Shown in pieces: positions 26,053-34,753 of a stretch of DNA of 64,000 bases. The notes beneath the pieces were generated by a model. It did no database searches, was not told the origin of the DNA, and saw only the letters and a program-made list of their open reading frames with translations. Source of the stretch: Frigidibacter sp. ROC022 (lineage in GTDB: Bacteria; Pseudomonadota; Alphaproteobacteria; Rhodobacterales; Rhodobacteraceae). The translations under genes were made by a program, and so were the position numbers. Location: assembly GCF_024723735.1 (NCBI RefSeq), contig NZ_JANQDU010000003.1, positions 186,001-250,000 of the forward strand, read 5' to 3'. The first letter of the stretch is position 1, and every line of letters begins with the position of its first letter.

Positions 26053-26074
26053 CACCCGGACCATGGCGCGCGGA

Positions 26075-28603
26075 TCAGGTCGGAGAGGTTCCGGGCCCGT
26101 CCCCGTTGTCCGGCGACAGGGTCGAGGACGGAATCCCGCGTTTCTCGGCACTGGCGCGGACGGCCTCCTGCAGGGCCGCGCTGCGGTCGAGCAGCCGGCG
26201 GAACCGTGCTTCGTCAAGCACCAGGAGCGTCGAGGGGGCGATGGCCCGAACCTCGGCGCGGCGCGGCTTGTTCATCAGGATCGCCATCTGTCCGAACATC
26301 TCGCCCCGGCCCAGCCGCCAGGTTTGCCCCGCGCTTTCCAGCTCGACGGCGCCCGAGGCGATGAAGAACACGCTTCTGGCCGCCACGTCCTTGCGGATCA
26401 CCAGATCGCCGGCGTTGACATACCGGGTCTGAAGCGCCCGGCCCAGCCGTTTCAGGGCCGCATCGTCCAGTTCGGCGAAGACCGGGAACTGCCGGACAAG
26501 CTCGGTCCGCTGCAATGCGATGTCGAGGCCCGGGCGCTCCTCGGCGGCGGCGCGGCGGGCCTGCAGGCCCCGGATCAGCGCGGTGTAGACCTCGGCCCCG
26601 ATCAGCCCGTCTTCCCGCATCGCCGCGTATTCGCGTTCTTCCAGCCGCAGTGCCGTGCGGCGGATGAAGCGCCGCTCCAGTTCCTCGGCATAGCCCGGGT
26701 ATTGCAGCCGCAGGCCTTCGAGCGCCGTCTCCACCGCCTCGATCCTGCGTGACAGCAGCTCGCGCAGCAGCTCCGCCACCCGGCGTCCGTGGATCCGGCG
26801 GATCCGCCCGTCGATGAAGGTGCCGAGATCACGCAGGATCAGCCGCTGCGACAGCAGAAGCTCGAACCGGTCGGCGGTCAGCCGGGCCAGCGGGGCCGAG
26901 AGGCCGAGCCGGCGGTGCAGAAGATCGGCGGCCCGGAAGGCCCGGCCATAGGCGACGCTGCGCCGCGCCGCGCGCTGGTATCCGCTGCGGCCGCCGGTGC
27001 GCGCCCCCTCGATCAGCCGGTCGGCATCGGACAGCACCTGTTCGGCCATTCCCGCCGAGATCGTCCGCTCCCGCACCCGGACAAGGATGCTGTCGCGTTC
27101 ATGCCCGGCCAGCGCGATCAGCCCGAGCGTCACGCGGTCGCGGTCGAGGATGTCGGCGCTTTCCTCGGCATCCTTCACCGCCACGTCCAGCCGGGCCCCG
27201 AAGTCCTTGGCCTCGGAACGCACGATGTCGCGGCTCAGGTCGTAGTTCTCGGTCGTGGTCGCCACGTCCTCGCGCACCGTCTGCAGGGCGACGGCGACGA
27301 CCTGCCGCGACAGGGCTTCGTCGATGGGGGACAGCCGGTCGAGCCCGAGCCAGCCGATCATCGAACGAAGCGTGGTGCCCTGAACGAACAGGGTGAAGAG
27401 CGTGAAGCCGGTGGCGAGGATGCCGACAAGGCGCTTGGTCTCGGCCGGGACCCGGAAGCTCTCGGTCACGGCGAGGGCCAGCGCCAGCGTCACCGCGCCG
27501 CGCAGCCCGCCCCAGAGGATCGCCACCCGGTAGCGCGGTTCGATCGCCGGCGAGACCCGCAGCAGCGTCAGCAGCGGCAGCAGCCCGAACAGGATGATCG
27601 CCCGCGCGACGATGGCGGCCAGGATCACCACGCCGACCAGGGCGACATCCGCGGCCCGAACCTCTTCGAGAAGCCGCGGGATCAGCAGCGCGGCCAGAAT
27701 GAAGATCAGCGCCCCGGCCCAATGTGCCAGCATCCCCCACAGTTCCCGCAGGTTCTTCCAGGTCTGCGGCGACAGCCGGCCCGGCCCGGTCAGGTTCAGC
27801 GTCAGCCCCGCGACGACGACGGCGATGACACCCGAGGCGCCGACGCTCTGTTCGGCCCCGATATAGGCCAGATAGGGCAGGGAGATCGAGATCGAGAGCT
27901 GGGCCAGTTCATGGCGGCTGAACAGCGCCATGACCCAGACAGCGATCCGGGCCGACAGCCAGCCGGTGAACGCACCTCCGGCAATCAGCACCGGGAACCG
28001 GGCCAGCGCGTCGCGCAGGCTCGGGTCCGGCACCCCGAGCATCACGAAGCCCATGAACAGGCCGAAGATCGCGATCGCCGCGGCGTCGTTCAGCAGGCTT
28101 TCGCCTTCGATGATCCGGGCCAGCCGGCGCGGCGCCGAGATCGAGCGAAAGATCGAGACCACCGCCGAAGGGTCGGTGGTGGACACGATGGCCCCGATCA
28201 GCAGGCAGGCCGCCAGGGGCAGGGCGCTGACCCAGTACAGGGCATAGCCGACGCTGAGCGTGGCGATGACGACCGCCACCACCGCCAGCATCAGGATCGG
28301 CACCCAGTCGTCCAGCATCCGGCGCAGGTTCATCCCCAGGGTCGCCTGGAACAGCAGCGTCGGCAGGAAGACATACAGGAAGACATTCGACCGGATCGGC
28401 AGGCCGAGGATCGCCTCGGCCACCGGGTTCAGCGCATCCGTCAGATCGGTGCGGAGAAAGAAGATCGCACCGGCGCCGATGAGCACGCCGAGCATCGCCA
28501 GGATCACGCTGTAGGGCAGGCGCAACCGCGCCGCCAGCGGCTCGGCCGCGCCGATGACGAAGAAAAGCGATGCAATGACCGTCGTGACGACAACAATATC
28601 CAT
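26075..28603 (-). CDS. Na+/H+ antiporter (CPA1) with C-terminal cyclic-nucleotide-binding-like domain
   Basis: Cation/proton antiporter of the inner membrane. From the ATG at 28603 it has 842 residues: about twelve N-terminal helices of the NhaP/NHE fold, with the ion-site region GAIVSTTDPSAVVSIFRS and EGESLLNDAAAIAIF, then WGGLRGAVTLALALAVTES. A long cytoplasmic helical stretch follows, and the last 120 residues form a cNMP-binding fold (ELDDAALKRLGRALQTRYVNAGDLVIRKD ... GRGEMFGQMAILMNKPRRAEVRAIAPSTLLVL). The glycine-glutamate of the phosphate cassette reads GEMFGQMA, without the usual Arg-Ala-Ala end, so nucleotide binding is uncertain. A TTG at 28621 is rejected. Confidence 0.88.
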   Translation of the reverse strand: MDIVVVTTVIASLFFVIGAAEPLAARLRLPYSVILAMLGVLIGAGAIFFLRTDLTDALNPVAEAILGLPIRSNVFLYVFLPTLLFQATLGMNLRRMLDDWVPILMLAVVAVVIATLSVGYALYWVSALPLAACLLIGAIVSTTDPSAVVSIFRSISAPRRLARIIEGESLLNDAAAIAIFGLFMGFVMLGVPDPSLRDALARFPVLIAGGAFTGWLSARIAVWVMALFSRHELAQLSISISLPYLAYIGAEQSVGASGVIAVVVAGLTLNLTGPGRLSPQTWKNLRELWGMLAHWAGALIFILAALLIPRLLEEVRAADVALVGVVILAAIVARAIILFGLLPLLTLLRVSPAIEPRYRVAILWGGLRGAVTLALALAVTESFRVPAETKRLVGILATGFTLFTLFVQGTTLRSMIGWLGLDRLSPIDEALSRQVVAVALQTVREDVATTTENYDLSRDIVRSEAKDFGARLDVAVKDAEESADILDRDRVTLGLIALAGHERDSILVRVRERTISAGMAEQVLSDADRLIEGARTGGRSGYQRAARRSVAYGRAFRAADLLHRRLGLSAPLARLTADRFELLLSQRLILRDLGTFIDGRIRRIHGRRVAELLRELLSRRIEAVETALEGLRLQYPGYAEELERRFIRRTALRLEEREYAAMREDGLIGAEVYTALIRGLQARRAAAEERPGLDIALQRTELVRQFPVFAELDDAALKRLGRALQTRYVNAGDLVIRKDVAARSVFFIASGAVELESAGQTWRLGRGEMFGQMAILMNKPRRAEVRAIAPSTLLVLDEARFRRLLDRSAALQEAVRASAEKRGIPSSTLSPDNGDGPGTSPT

Positions 28604-28940
28604 GGGGTTGAAATACCACAAAATTCAGGCGGGGCATGGTCAAAGTTGGGGCCTGTGATCGCAACGGGTCCGATTTTTCGGGCCTGCGCGGCCGCCCATG
28701 CCCCGACGATCCCTGCCAGCCGTTCCCTTGCCGCGCGCCCTGCTCCGGCACATGCCGCCGCAACAGGGCCGGAGGAACCCCGAGAGGCCAGCCGCCGGCG
28801 CGTTTCCGCCGGACGGGACCGGCGTTGTTGAGGAAGGCATGGAAGCCGGGCCGAATGATTTGTATGCTAATAGTTAATATGCTAGTGGTATCGGGACCGC
28901 AAGTCCGGACATTCTTGCCGCCATATCCGAGGGGACCTTC
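28604..28940. other. 337-bp divergent intergenic region with direct repeat
   Basis: Separates the antiporter gene from the start of the redox cluster. Most of it is GC-rich without recognisable coding content. An AT-rich patch near 28855-28890 contains a 7-bp direct repeat TATGCTA at 28863-28869 and 28878-28884 (start to start 15 bp), both resembling -10 hexamers, about 57-78 bp before the YHYH gene. This is the likely promoter of the cluster; no regulator gene lies next to it. Confidence 0.5.
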
Positions 28941-29957
28941 ATGACCGCAAAAGCACCTGCCCATTCAGGCCTGGCCCTGGCCACGCTTGCCCTGCTGACT
29001 GCCGGGCCGGCCCTTGCACATTCCGACGATTCCGGCCTTGCCGCGATCGCGGAGTTCTTCGAGACGGCCGATGTCGTGGCCGGCCCCGATCTGGTTGATT
29101 GCACCCTGTCCGGCGGCACCGAAACGACCTGCTTCTCGATCACCGTCCGCCCGGACCCCAAGACCTACACGCCCGGGCCCTGGTGCCCGACCAATGTCTC
29201 GGATGGGGCCGAAGCCGGCGGCATCTGGTTCCTGGAGGGCGAAGCCGTCGATGTGGACGGCGCCTTCATCGCCAGCCTGGCCGAGGTCTATGGCGACTCG
29301 AACTGGCAGTTGTTCGATCCCGAGACCGGGGCCGTCCGCTATACAGGCACCCTGGAAGCCTGCGAGGCGGCGGCGCGCCCGGATGTCGATCCGGCCTATC
29401 GGAACTACTGCGTGCAATGCCTGCCGGAATACATGCCGGAAGATACCTCGGTCACCTATGTCATCCCGCTGCATGCGGTCCCCGCCGAGCGGCCGTCGCC
29501 GACCAACCTGGGCGGGGCGGGCCTTGCCCGGAACGGAGTGCGGCTTGACGGTCCGGCGCCTGTCGATGCGATCCTCGGAGCCTACACCATCGCGCCCTTC
29601 GACGATTGCGGCGGCCATGTGAACACTCATGTCGGCTATCACTACCACGCCGTGACCGATTGCCTCTCCGATGCGGCGGCGGAACTGGACGGGGCCGGGG
29701 AGGCGGCGATCCACGGCGGCCAGATCGGCATCGCGATGGATGGCCATGCGATCTTTCCGCACCTGCTGGCCGATGGCTCGGCTCCCGAGGGGCTGGACGA
29801 ATGTTACGGGCACGAAGCCGAGGGCCTGACCTACCATTACCATGCCGGGGCTGCGGGCTCGAACCAGATTCTTGGCTGCCTCGCGGCGGAAACCGGCTGC
29901 ACGCTCGTAGAAGGACAGACGACCTGTGATGCCAGCGGTCGCCCGCCGCGCCCCTGA
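28941..29957 (+). CDS. Exported YHYH-domain protein
   Basis: Secreted or periplasmic protein of unknown function. The 338-residue precursor has a signal peptide (MTAKAPAHSGLALATLALLT... ending about ALA-HS). The motif YHYH occurs exactly twice, at residues 233-236 (HVGYHYHAV) and 298-301 (LTYHYHAG), within the histidine-rich YHYH domain; GGQIGIAMDGHAIF lies between. At least ten cysteines are spread through the mature part, several in pairs (NYCVQCLPEY), suggesting disulfides in an oxidising compartment. A GAGGGG site precedes the ATG. First gene of an eight-gene rightward redox cluster; the His pairs could bind a metal, an inference. Confidence 0.85.
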   Translation: MTAKAPAHSGLALATLALLTAGPALAHSDDSGLAAIAEFFETADVVAGPDLVDCTLSGGTETTCFSITVRPDPKTYTPGPWCPTNVSDGAEAGGIWFLEGEAVDVDGAFIASLAEVYGDSNWQLFDPETGAVRYTGTLEACEAAARPDVDPAYRNYCVQCLPEYMPEDTSVTYVIPLHAVPAERPSPTNLGGAGLARNGVRLDGPAPVDAILGAYTIAPFDDCGGHVNTHVGYHYHAVTDCLSDAAAELDGAGEAAIHGGQIGIAMDGHAIFPHLLADGSAPEGLDECYGHEAEGLTYHYHAGAAGSNQILGCLAAETGCTLVEGQTTCDASGRPPRP

Positions 29958-29998
29958 GAGTCGCGGCCAACCCGAAATGCTGCCGGAGACCATCCGAA

Positions 29999-30316
29999 AT
30001 GACCCTGAACCACCTCCCCCTGCCGTCGGTCGCACTGGCCGCGTTGCTGGCCCTGCCTCTGGCCGCGACTGCAGATGACGGCGGCGGGACCGTCCCGCCC
30101 GAACCGGCGCAGGCCGAGGCACCGCCTCCAGGTGGCCCACAGGGCGGCCCGCCGCCGCGCGAGGCATTCGAAGCCTGCGAAGCCAGGGTCGAGAACGACA
30201 GCTGTTCGGTCACGGGTCCGGAGGGCACGAAACTGGACGGTGCCTGCCGGCTGCCACTGCAAGGTCGGGATGACGCAATGCTCTGCGTCCCCGACGGCGC
30301 GGGACCCAGGGGCTGA
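29999..30316 (+). CDS. Small exported Pro/Gly-rich cysteine protein, unknown function
   Basis: A 105-residue precursor with a signal peptide (cleavage about AATA-DD), a Pro/Gly-rich linker (residues about 34-56, including APPPGGPQGGPPP), and a short C-terminal part with four cysteines (EACEARVENDSCSV and DGACRL ... AMLC). I do not recognise a family. It lies 41 bp after the YHYH gene with a GGAGA site. The Pro/Gly linker resembles the insertion in the flavoprotein later in the same cluster. Confidence 0.72.
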   Translation: MTLNHLPLPSVALAALLALPLAATADDGGGTVPPEPAQAEAPPPGGPQGGPPPREAFEACEARVENDSCSVTGPEGTKLDGACRLPLQGRDDAMLCVPDGAGPRG

Positions 30317-30358
30317 CCCAACTCAGGCCCCGTTTCTGCCAAGAGGCGATAGCGCGAC

Positions 30359-31105
30359 GTGACCCCGAATATCCACATGGAAAAGTCCCAAGGCGGCCTT
30401 CCCGATCCGAACGCGCTGGCGCGGGTCGGCCGCGCGGCGCTGATCATCGCCGTGCTCTGGCTGGTCTCCAGCCAAGGCTACTACATGCTGGTCGCGCAGC
30501 TCGGTCTGGAGAACGGCTATGACGGGGCGCCGGTGCTGTTCACGGCCTATTATCTGGGCTGGGCGGCGTTGTCCCTGTGGCTGTTCCGGGGCCTGTTCAC
30601 CGAGGCGCTGAGCCACCGGACGGCGGCGCGCGAGGGGCTGGTGATGCTTCCCATCCTCGCCGGTTTCGCGCTTTTCGTGGTCTATGTCCTTCCGTTGCTG
30701 CCCAGCGTGTCGAAACTGCGCGCACCGTCCGAAGCGCCCGATTTCATGTTCGCCTCGGCCTGGTACTACCTGCCGAAATCCGCCGATATCCTGTTCCAGC
30801 AGGTATTGGCCGCCGGGCTGATCCTGACCGCCGCCCGGGCCGGTTTCGGCCTCATGCGGATCGCGATCGGCATGGCGCTGGCCTTTGGCGGATTCCATCT
30901 GCTGCTGGCCTTCGACGGATATACCCCGACCTATGTCACCCGCTTCACCCTGTCGGCGACCGCCTTCGGGGCGCTGCTCCCCTATCTCTACCTGCGGGTC
31001 AACAACGGCTTCCGCTGGGCCTATTCCCTGCACTGGGGGTTCTACGCGCTCGATGCCACGCTGACCCATTTCCTTCTTGCGGCCCCGCCATGGGCCCAGA
31101 GCTGA
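30359..31105 (+). CDS. Polytopic inner-membrane protein, unknown function
   Basis: A 248-residue protein with about six to seven hydrophobic helices (for example ALIIAVLWLVSS, GWAALSLWLF, GFALFVVYVLPLLP, MRIAIGMALAFGGFHLLLAF). It carries no motif I can assign, and lacks the paired intramembrane histidines of haem proteins except scattered ones (GFHLL, LHWGF). The start may be GTG at 30359 or ATG at 30377. It lies between the small exported protein and the flavocytochrome, co-directional, so it is probably part of the same membrane system. Confidence 0.75.
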   Translation: MTPNIHMEKSQGGLPDPNALARVGRAALIIAVLWLVSSQGYYMLVAQLGLENGYDGAPVLFTAYYLGWAALSLWLFRGLFTEALSHRTAAREGLVMLPILAGFALFVVYVLPLLPSVSKLRAPSEAPDFMFASAWYYLPKSADILFQQVLAAGLILTAARAGFGLMRIAIGMALAFGGFHLLLAFDGYTPTYVTRFTLSATAFGALLPYLYLRVNNGFRWAYSLHWGFYALDATLTHFLLAAPPWAQS

Positions 31106-31145
31106 CCAAGGCGCATTGCGCGAGAACTCAACCAGGACAAGTGAC

Positions 31146-32486
31146 GTGAAGACCATCAAGACCAGTTTCTGGGCCCTGTTGTTCGGCCTTTCCCTTCTCT
31201 GGCTGGCGACCAGCCTGCCGCTTCCCGAAACCCTGAACGTGATCACCATCCGCAACCTGCTGATGCAGTATTCCGGTGTTCTGGCCATCGGCGCGATGAG
31301 CGTGGCGATGATCCAGGCGGCCCGCTGGGGCTGGGTGGACAGGTGGCTGAACGGGCTCGACAAGTCCTATCGTCTGCACAAGTGGCTCGGGATCACCGCG
31401 CTGGTCGTGGCCGTCGCACACTGGGTCTTTGCCAATGGTCCGAAATGGGCCGTGTCTCTGGGTCTGATGGAGGCGCCCGAGCGGCGGCGACCGACCGGCG
31501 ACGCGCCCGAACTGGGCGCGATCCGGGAATTCCTCAACAGCCAGCGCGGCACCGCCGAGATGCTGGGCGAATGGGCGTTCTACGCCGCGGTCGTGCTGAT
31601 CGCCGCCGCATTGATCAAGCGGATTCCCTACCGGTTCTTCGCCTCGACCCACACGTTGCTGGCGGTCGTCTATCTGGTGCTGGTCTTCCACGGGATCGTC
31701 CTGCTGGATGTCGGGGCCTGGACGCAGCCGCTCGGCATCGTGGTGGCGCTGCTGATGGCCGGAGGCGTCGTGACCGCCGTGCTGGCCCTGACCCGGCAGA
31801 TCGGCCGCCGCCGCCGGGTCGGCGGGAAGATCACCTCGGTGCTCAAGATCCCGTCGATGAAAGTGACGGAAGCCGAAATCACCCTCGACGCGGCCTGGCC
31901 GGGCCACAAGGCGGGGCAGTTTGCCTTCGTCTCCTTCGATCGCAAGGAGGGCAAGCACCCCTTCACCATCGCCTCGGCCTGGGACCCGGCCACCCGGTCC
32001 ATCACCTTCATCAGCAAGGGTCTGGGCGACTACACCGAGCGTCTGCCCGAGAAGCTGGCCGTGGGGGACGAGGTCACGGTCGAAGGGCCCTATGGGCGCT
32101 TTACCTTCGAGGACGGAAAGGACCGGCAGATCTGGATCGGGGCAGGGATCGGCATCACGCCCTTTATCGCCCGGCTGAAGCATATGGCGGCGACACCCGA
32201 TGGCAGGCAGGTCGATCTGTTCCACTGCGTGCCCGAAATCGCTCCCGAGGCCCGTGACCTGCTCGCCCGGGACGTCGCGGCGGCCGATGTCGATCTGCAC
32301 CTGATGATCGACAGCCGGGACGGGCTGCTCACCGGCGCGCGCCTGCGGGAGATGCTGCCGGACTGGGCCTCGGCCAGCATCTGGTTCTGCGGACCGGCGG
32401 CCTTCGGCGCCGCGCTGCGCAAGGACCTGATCGCGCACGGTCTGCGTTCCGGCGCGTTTCACCAGGAACTCTTCAACATGCGCTGA
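31146..32486 (+). CDS. Ferric-reductase-like flavocytochrome (bis-haem b, FAD, NAD(P)H)
   Basis: Membrane oxidoreductase that would pass electrons from cytoplasmic NAD(P)H via FAD to two b haems across the membrane. The GTG at 31146 (AGGACA site) gives 446 residues. The ferric-reductase transmembrane domain has four histidines spaced as haem ligands: His78/His92 and His169/His182. The FAD domain has HPFTIAS (271-277), the NAD(P) domain GAGIGITPF (332-340), and the end FCGP...HQELFNMR is typical of this family (NOX/FRE/ferredoxin-reductase type). It follows the membrane protein gene by 40 bp. Acceptor unknown; DUF1566 and YHYH neighbours are exported. Confidence 0.88.
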   Translation: MKTIKTSFWALLFGLSLLWLATSLPLPETLNVITIRNLLMQYSGVLAIGAMSVAMIQAARWGWVDRWLNGLDKSYRLHKWLGITALVVAVAHWVFANGPKWAVSLGLMEAPERRRPTGDAPELGAIREFLNSQRGTAEMLGEWAFYAAVVLIAAALIKRIPYRFFASTHTLLAVVYLVLVFHGIVLLDVGAWTQPLGIVVALLMAGGVVTAVLALTRQIGRRRRVGGKITSVLKIPSMKVTEAEITLDAAWPGHKAGQFAFVSFDRKEGKHPFTIASAWDPATRSITFISKGLGDYTERLPEKLAVGDEVTVEGPYGRFTFEDGKDRQIWIGAGIGITPFIARLKHMAATPDGRQVDLFHCVPEIAPEARDLLARDVAAADVDLHLMIDSRDGLLTGARLREMLPDWASASIWFCGPAAFGAALRKDLIAHGLRSGAFHQELFNMR

Positions 32487-32558
32487 GCGCCGCCGCCACC
32501 GGCGGCAGCGCATCACGACACGCAATCAATCGAACGAAAGACCGCAAAGGAACCAGAC

Positions 32559-33779
32559 ATGAGCCTTCACCAACGGATTGCAGCGGTCGGTCGCGCGACC
32601 CTGATCCCCGGAATGGTCGTCTGTGCCGCCCAGGCGAGCGCTGCCGAACGGACCAGCTACACTCTTGTCGATACGATGCAGGACAAGTGCTTCGATGTCG
32701 CGGGAGCCGCCATCGATTGCCCCGCCGAGGGCGCAGCCCTCTATGGCCAGGACGCGCAGCACCCGCGCCTTGCGGCGTCCTATACCGACAATGGCGATGG
32801 CACCGTGACCGACGACAACACCGGCCTGGTCTGGCAGCAGACGCCCGGGAACGACCGCCTGCAATACGCCGACGCGATCGGCTATTGCGAGGCGCTGGAA
32901 CTGGGCGGCCTGACCGACTGGCGGCTTCCCGCGATCAAGGAGCTCTATTCACTGGCCGACTTCCGCGGCGAGCTTCTGAAACCGGAAGAGGGCAGCCCGA
33001 CGCCCTATCTCGATACCGCGGTCTTCGACTTCGACTATCCCGAGGGCCAGATGGTCTTTGCCGGCCAGTACTGGAGCAGCACGCTCTACCTGAAGGGCCC
33101 GATCATCAATGGTCGCAACCAGGGCGCCTTCGGCTTCAACTTCGCCGACGGTCATATCAAGGCCTATGGCACCGGGCTTGATTTCTACACCGGCGGACCC
33201 TCGACGAGCAGCGGGCTTTCGACCGGGGACAAGGCGCCCGGAAACTTCGTGCGCTGCGTCAGCGGCGCGGCGAATGTCTATGGCGTCAACGAGTTCGCGG
33301 ACAACGGGGACGGCACCATCACGGATTTGGCCACCGGCCGGATGTGGCAACAGGCCGATGACGGCACCCGCCGCGAATGGGCCGAGGCGCTTGCCTATTG
33401 CGAGGCGCTCGACCTGGGCGGCCATCAGGATTGGTATCTGCCGAACTCCAAGGAACTGCAGAGCATCGTCGATTACGACAAGACCGGCTTTCCGGCCATC
33501 GACGAGGCCTTCTTCGGCATCACCCGGGATTCCGAGACGCTCGACTATTGGACCAGCACCACCTTCGGGGACATCAAGAGCCATGCCAATGTCATCGTGT
33601 TCGGCAAGGCGCTGAGCAAGGCGGGCGACCAGACCGACTATGTCGATTGGCACGGTGCCGGCGCGCAACGCTCGTCGATCAAGACGCTGACCGGACAAGA
33701 GTTGACGGACGAAGACCTGTGTTCGGTGAATGCCTGCGACGTAGACCGTCCGGACAATCTGGTGCGCTGCGTGCGTTAG
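32559..33779 (+). CDS. Exported DUF1566 (Lcl C-terminal domain) protein, internally duplicated
   Basis: A 406-residue precursor with a signal peptide (cleavage about QASA-AE). Two DUF1566 repeats begin at residues 77 (DNGDGTVTDDNTGLVWQQ) and 248 (DNGDGTITDLATGRMWQQ), each followed by a YCEALxLGG-x-x-DW-x-LP-x-x-KEL segment. The fold is thought to be FGE/C-type-lectin-like and is usually found in secreted or surface proteins. It lies 72 bp after the flavocytochrome and 83 bp before the ferredoxin gene. No catalytic function is known for the family; possible binding or scaffold role. Confidence 0.85.
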   Translation: MSLHQRIAAVGRATLIPGMVVCAAQASAAERTSYTLVDTMQDKCFDVAGAAIDCPAEGAALYGQDAQHPRLAASYTDNGDGTVTDDNTGLVWQQTPGNDRLQYADAIGYCEALELGGLTDWRLPAIKELYSLADFRGELLKPEEGSPTPYLDTAVFDFDYPEGQMVFAGQYWSSTLYLKGPIINGRNQGAFGFNFADGHIKAYGTGLDFYTGGPSTSSGLSTGDKAPGNFVRCVSGAANVYGVNEFADNGDGTITDLATGRMWQQADDGTRREWAEALAYCEALDLGGHQDWYLPNSKELQSIVDYDKTGFPAIDEAFFGITRDSETLDYWTSTTFGDIKSHANVIVFGKALSKAGDQTDYVDWHGAGAQRSSIKTLTGQELTDEDLCSVNACDVDRPDNLVRCVR

Positions 33780-33862
33780 CGCGGCTCCAACCCCGGTGAA
33801 TGCGGGAGGGCATTCGCAGCGGGCATCCTGCCCATGTTCCGAAAGCAAAGGACACCAAGCCC

Positions 33863-34072
33863 ATGACGATCAAGAGTATCAATGGCTGCATCGGTTGCGA
33901 GGAATGCGTCAAGTCCTGCCCCTGCGACGTGCTCCGGATGGAGCACGGCAAGGCGGTGATCGCCTATCCCGCCGATTGCCAGATCTGCCACCTGTGCCGG
34001 ATGTATTGCCCCGTCGACGCGATCGAGATGGCGCCCGAGAAATCCATTCCCGTCGTTCTTCCCTGGGGCTGA
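33863..34072 (+). CDS. Two-[4Fe-4S] ferredoxin-type protein
   Basis: A 69-residue electron carrier. Cysteines fall in two cluster motifs: C9-x2-C12-x2-C15-x3-C19 and C39-x2-C42-x2-C45-x3-C49, with an extra Cys21. No signal peptide is present, so it is cytoplasmic unless exported with a Tat partner. It resembles the AprB/ferredoxin subunits that pair with AprA/fumarate-reductase-like flavoproteins, and such a flavoprotein is encoded 2 genes later. ATG 33863 has an AGGACA site; earlier in-frame starts precede the first cluster by extra unstructured residues. It lies 3 bp from the next gene. Confidence 0.9.
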   Translation: MTIKSINGCIGCEECVKSCPCDVLRMEHGKAVIAYPADCQICHLCRMYCPVDAIEMAPEKSIPVVLPWG

Positions 34073-34075
34073 GAG

Positions 34076-34753
34076 ATGAAGCTATCCGCAAGAACCTACG
34101 CGATCGTCACCGCGCTGGCCGTCTTTGTCGGCCTGCCGCTGTTGCTCTATGGGCTGGGGGATGCCCCGCGCCGCTCGGTCCTGAAGGAGGCGCTGTCGCT
34201 GCTGACGCTGCTGGCCTTCACGATGATGCTGGGCCAGTTCTTCCTGGCGCGCAGCAATGAAACCCTGCTCGGCCTGTTCAAGCCACCGCAGATCCAGAAG
34301 GTTCACAAGGTCATTGCCTACACGGCGATCGGCGTGATCTTCCTGCACCCGGCATTCATCGTGCTGCCGCGCTATCTGGAGGGCGGGATCAGGCCCTGGG
34401 ATGCGTTCTGGATCATGGTGACCGATTTCGGCAACCTGGGTATCGTGCTGGGCCTCGCGGCCTGGGTCGTGATGGTGGTGCTGGGCATCACCGTGTTCTT
34501 CCGCCGGAAACTGATCCCGCACTTCACCCTGCGCTATCGCGGCTGGCGGTATTTCCACGGCGGGCTGGCAGTCTCGTTCACCGTGCTGGCCCTGTGGCAT
34601 TCGATCGCCCTGGGCCGACATACCGACATCGCGATGTCGGTCTTCTTCCTCACCCTGGCACTGCTCGGCTTCGCGATGCTGGCGCGGCTCTATCTGGGCG
34701 GGCAGCCGGGAAAACCCCGCAGCCAACCGATGTCAGAAGGAGCCCCGACATGA
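34076..34753 (+). CDS. Ferric-reductase-like transmembrane cytochrome b
   Basis: A 225-residue membrane protein with about six helices and four histidines in a bis-haem pattern: His77/His91 and His161/His175, each pair 14 residues apart. It has no flavin or nucleotide domain, so it must take electrons from a partner, for which the ferredoxin 3 bp upstream or the flavoprotein (overlapping by ATGA) are candidates. The role could be analogous to MsrQ/YedZ, which feeds a periplasmic Tat-exported reductase. The neighbour pattern supports that; the acceptor remains unknown. Confidence 0.87.
   Translation: MKLSARTYAIVTALAVFVGLPLLLYGLGDAPRRSVLKEALSLLTLLAFTMMLGQFFLARSNETLLGLFKPPQIQKVHKVIAYTAIGVIFLHPAFIVLPRYLEGGIRPWDAFWIMVTDFGNLGIVLGLAAWVVMVVLGITVFFRRKLIPHFTLRYRGWRYFHGGLAVSFTVLALWHSIALGRHTDIAMSVFFLTLALLGFAMLARLYLGGQPGKPRSQPMSEGAPT

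Noticed and set aside
26789-28831. Long plus-strand open frame opposite the Na+/H+ antiporter
   Set aside because: Charge- and Gln-rich translation with no domain; the minus-strand antiporter fully explains the region.
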